Shown piece after piece: positions 6,406-7,885 of a stretch of 7,885 nt of DNA. The position numbers were made by a program, and so were the translations under genes. Under the pieces are notes generated by a model. It was given only the letters and a program-made list of their open reading frames with translations. It had not been told where the DNA came from and made no database searches. Positions within the stretch are counted from its first letter, which is position 1. Every line of letters starts with the position of its first letter. Source of the stretch: Rhizorhabdus sp. (GTDB lineage: Bacteria; Pseudomonadota; Alphaproteobacteria; Sphingomonadales; Sphingomonadaceae); NCBI GenBank assembly GCA_004297635.1, contig SCUQ01000200.1, forward strand, positions 1 to 7,885, in the 5' to 3' direction.

Positions 6406-6815
6406 GCGGCCGCCTTGCGCAGCTTGCCGGTGATCAGGCAGCCGCCCGCCGCGCTGACGCCCGATACGAAGCTGCCCCAGATCATGTCGGCGATGGTGAT
6501 CTTCGTCGACCAGATGATCAGGGTCGCCTGATTGGTCAGGTCATAGGTCGCATAGGCGAAGAAGCCGAACAGGCCGCCCTTGATCAGCGCGGTCCGCCAC
6601 AGGCCGTCGCGCAGGCCCGGCAGCACCGCGAAATAGAGCAGGCCAGCAATATAGAGCAGGTAGAAGATGATCGCCGGGGCAAGCCGGAACTCGGGCGCCA
6701 GGATCGGCCCCAATATGGGCCGGTAGAGCAGGTCGGCCGAATTGGTCAGCCAAACGGCGTCGACCGCGGAGAAGACCAGCAAGGTCGAAATATAGGCGAT
6801 GATGATACGGGCCAT
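6402..6815 (-). CDS. DUF2177 family membrane protein
   Basis: A 137-residue integral membrane protein of the DUF2177 family (PF09945), function unknown. Four hydrophobic segments are visible at about 4-24, 45-66, 77-94 and 105-127. Family landmarks are SAVDAVWL (16-23), a YRPILGPIL stretch (31-39), FYLLYIAGLLYFAVLP (51-66) and FGFFAYATYDLTNQATLIIW (83-102), followed by DMIWGSFVSGVSAAGG. The length is the normal one for the family. Start ATG 6815-6813 has a strong AGGGGAG ribosome binding site. It is first in a leftward two-gene unit with the GFA protein and diverges from the MFS transporter across 140 bp. DUF2177 members occur in many proteobacteria, and no reaction is assigned to them. Confidence 0.92.
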   Translation of the reverse strand: MARIIIAYISTLLVFSAVDAVWLTNSADLLYRPILGPILAPEFRLAPAIIFYLLYIAGLLYFAVLPGLRDGLWRTALIKGGLFGFFAYATYDLTNQATLIIWSTKITIADMIWGSFVSGVSAAGGCLITGKLRKAAA

Positions 6816-6822
6816 GCGAAAG

Positions 6823-6829
6823 CTCCCCT
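6823..6829 (-). promoter_or_regulatory. Ribosome binding site of the DUF2177 gene
   Basis: Read leftward this is AGGGGAG, 7 nt before the ATG at 6815. It is the best Shine-Dalgarno match in the window and fixes the start of the two-gene unit. Confidence 0.7.
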
Positions 6830-6917
6830 AATGCGAGCCCTTCATGGACGAAGCCGACGCTGCCGTCATCCTTGTCTTTTACCATGCGAGCGACGATGAA
6901 GCGGGCACGGCTCCGCC

Positions 6918-6931
6918 TCCCGGCGCCGGGA
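6918..6931. repeat. 14-bp perfect palindrome upstream of the MFS transporter
   Basis: TCCCGGCGCCGGGA reads identically on both strands and ends 24 bp before the transporter start codon. Its place in a divergent intergenic region next to a TetA-like efflux gene makes a repressor operator or leader hairpin possible. GC-rich palindromes also arise by chance, and no separate regulator gene is visible in the window. Confidence 0.35.
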
Positions 6932-6955
6932 TTCGGGACCAGAGAGTCACACAAT

Positions 6956-7885
6956 ATGTCGGTTTCACAGCGGGGCCGGAGCAACGCGACCGTCTTCATC
7001 GTCGCGACCATATTGATCGATGCTATCGGCTTCGGCATCATCATCCCGGTGCTGCCGCGCCTGGTGATGGAGGTCGGCGGGCTCGATCTGGCGGAGGCGA
7101 CCCGGATGGGCGGCTGGATCGCGGTCGCCTATGCGTTGATGCAATTCCTCTGTGGTCCGCTCGCCGGCAATCTCGGCGACCGCTTCGGGCGGCGGCCGGT
7201 GCTGCTGCTGGCGCTGGCCGGGCTTGCCGTCGACTATGTGGTGATGGGTTTCGCCCCTACCCTCGCCTGGCTGTTCGTCGGGCGGCTGATCGCCGGGGTG
7301 TTCGGTGCATCGTTCGGACCGGCGACCGCCGCGCTGGCGGACATCACCCCGCCGGAGGAACGCGCCAAGCGCTTCGGGCTGGTCGGCGCCGCCTTCGGGC
7401 TGGGCTTCATCATCGGCCCCGCGATCGGTGGCCTGCTCGGCGAATTCGGGCATCGCATGCCCTTCTATGCGGCGGCCGCCTTCTCCGCCGCCAACTTCCT
7501 GTTCGGCCTGTTCTTCTTCCCCGAAACATTGGCGCGTGAAAACCGCCGCCCGTTCAGCCTCGCCCGCGCCAATCCGGTCGGGGCGCTGCTCGCGGCGCGC
7601 AAGCTCCGCGGCGTGCTGGGGCTGGCGGGCATATTGCTGCTCTGGAACGTCGCCTCGATGGTCTATCCGGCCACCTGGGCCTATTTCGCGATCGCCCAAT
7701 ATGGCTGGTCGAACCGGATGATCGGCATTTCGCTGGCGCTGGCCGGCATATCGATGCTGGTCGTTCAGGGCGCGCTGCTGGGTCCGGTGATCCGGCGGCT
7801 TCGCGAGCGGCGCACCGCGATGATCGGGGTCGCGGTCGCGGCGGTCGGCTATCTCGGCTATGCGGTCGTGCCCTATGCCTGGTTC
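6956..7885 (+). CDS. MFS transporter, TCR/Tet-type drug:H+ antiporter family (partial, C-terminus beyond right edge)
   Basis: An inner-membrane proton-coupled efflux transporter of the DHA1 group, closest in its motifs to TetA-type proteins. The 310 visible residues begin [10 protein letters not shown] and cover the N-terminal half plus part of the second. TM1 carries [19 protein letters not shown] (18-36), the Tet-type opening. Motif A is [14 protein letters not shown] (71-84) between TM2 and TM3, and motif B-like [15 protein letters not shown] (109-123) follows in TM4. The antiporter motif [17 protein letters not shown] (148-163), is in TM5. [14 protein letters not shown] (187-200) enters the central loop. 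The family usually has about 400 residues, so around 90 are missing. Start ATG 6956 is preceded by GAGAG at 6942-6946. Tetracycline transport cannot be deduced; many chromosomal relatives export other compounds. It diverges from DUF2177. Confidence 0.92.
   Translation, partial: MSVSQRGRSNATVFIVATILIDAIGFGIIIPVLPRLVMEVGGLDLAEATRMGGWIAVAYALMQFLCGPLAGNLGDRFGRRPVLLLALAGLAVDYVVMGFAPTLAWLFVGRLIAGVFGASFGPATAALADITPPEERAKRFGLVGAAFGLGFIIGPAIGGLLGEFGHRMPFYAAAAFSAANFLFGLFFFPETLARENRRPFSLARANPVGALLAARKLRGVLGLAGILLLWNVASMVYPATWAYFAIAQYGWSNRMIGISLALAGISMLVVQGALLGPVIRRLRERRTAMIGVAVAAVGYLGYAVVPYAWF

Noticed and set aside
6844..7539. A 231-codon plus-strand open frame at the start of the MFS region
   Set aside because: It is out of frame with the clear MFS protein starting at 6956, and its residues are Arg/Gly rich without motifs.

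Overview
The window looks like chromosomal DNA from a GC-rich alphaproteobacterium, most likely a sphingomonad. The grounds are strong G/C bias at third codon positions, tight gene packing on both strands, the kinds of protein families present, and one candidate promoter of the EcfG (general stress sigma factor) type. No rRNA, tRNA, CRISPR array, insertion sequence, prophage or integration site was seen. The species assignment is inference.

Left part (1-2653): a lipid-modification neighbourhood. A leftward FAD-dependent oxidoreductase (COG2907-like, cut by the window edge) diverges from a rightward pair: a DUF1295 membrane protein (steroid 5-alpha-reductase-like) and a SAM-dependent methyltransferase of the cyclopropane-fatty-acid-synthase family. 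The intergenic region (581-796) carries an 8-bp inverted repeat around a TATAAG element. Redox flavoprotein, membrane reductase-like protein and lipid-type methyltransferase together suggest S-adenosylmethionine-dependent editing of unsaturated acyl chains. The methyltransferase resembles the plant coclaurine N-methyltransferase-like branch of the family more than classical Cfa, so its product is not obvious.

Middle part (2661-6034): a leftward AsmA-family protein converges on the methyltransferase with only 7 bp between stop codons. It diverges from a rightward, compact RNB-domain ribonuclease. The 173-bp gap between them holds a GGAAC-N16-GGTT motif pointing at asmA and a 10-bp hairpin.

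Right part (6031-7885): a leftward two-gene unit, DUF2177 membrane protein then GFA/CENP-V-type zinc protein, has a 4-nt GTGA start/stop overlap. The GFA gene and the ribonuclease gene end on the same CTAG palindrome. Diverging from DUF2177 is a TetA-like MFS efflux transporter, cut by the right edge, with a 14-bp perfect palindrome just upstream of its start.

The best lead for something not fully described is the oxidoreductase/DUF1295/methyltransferase set. The remaining genes are ordinary family members with a few notable sequence details.
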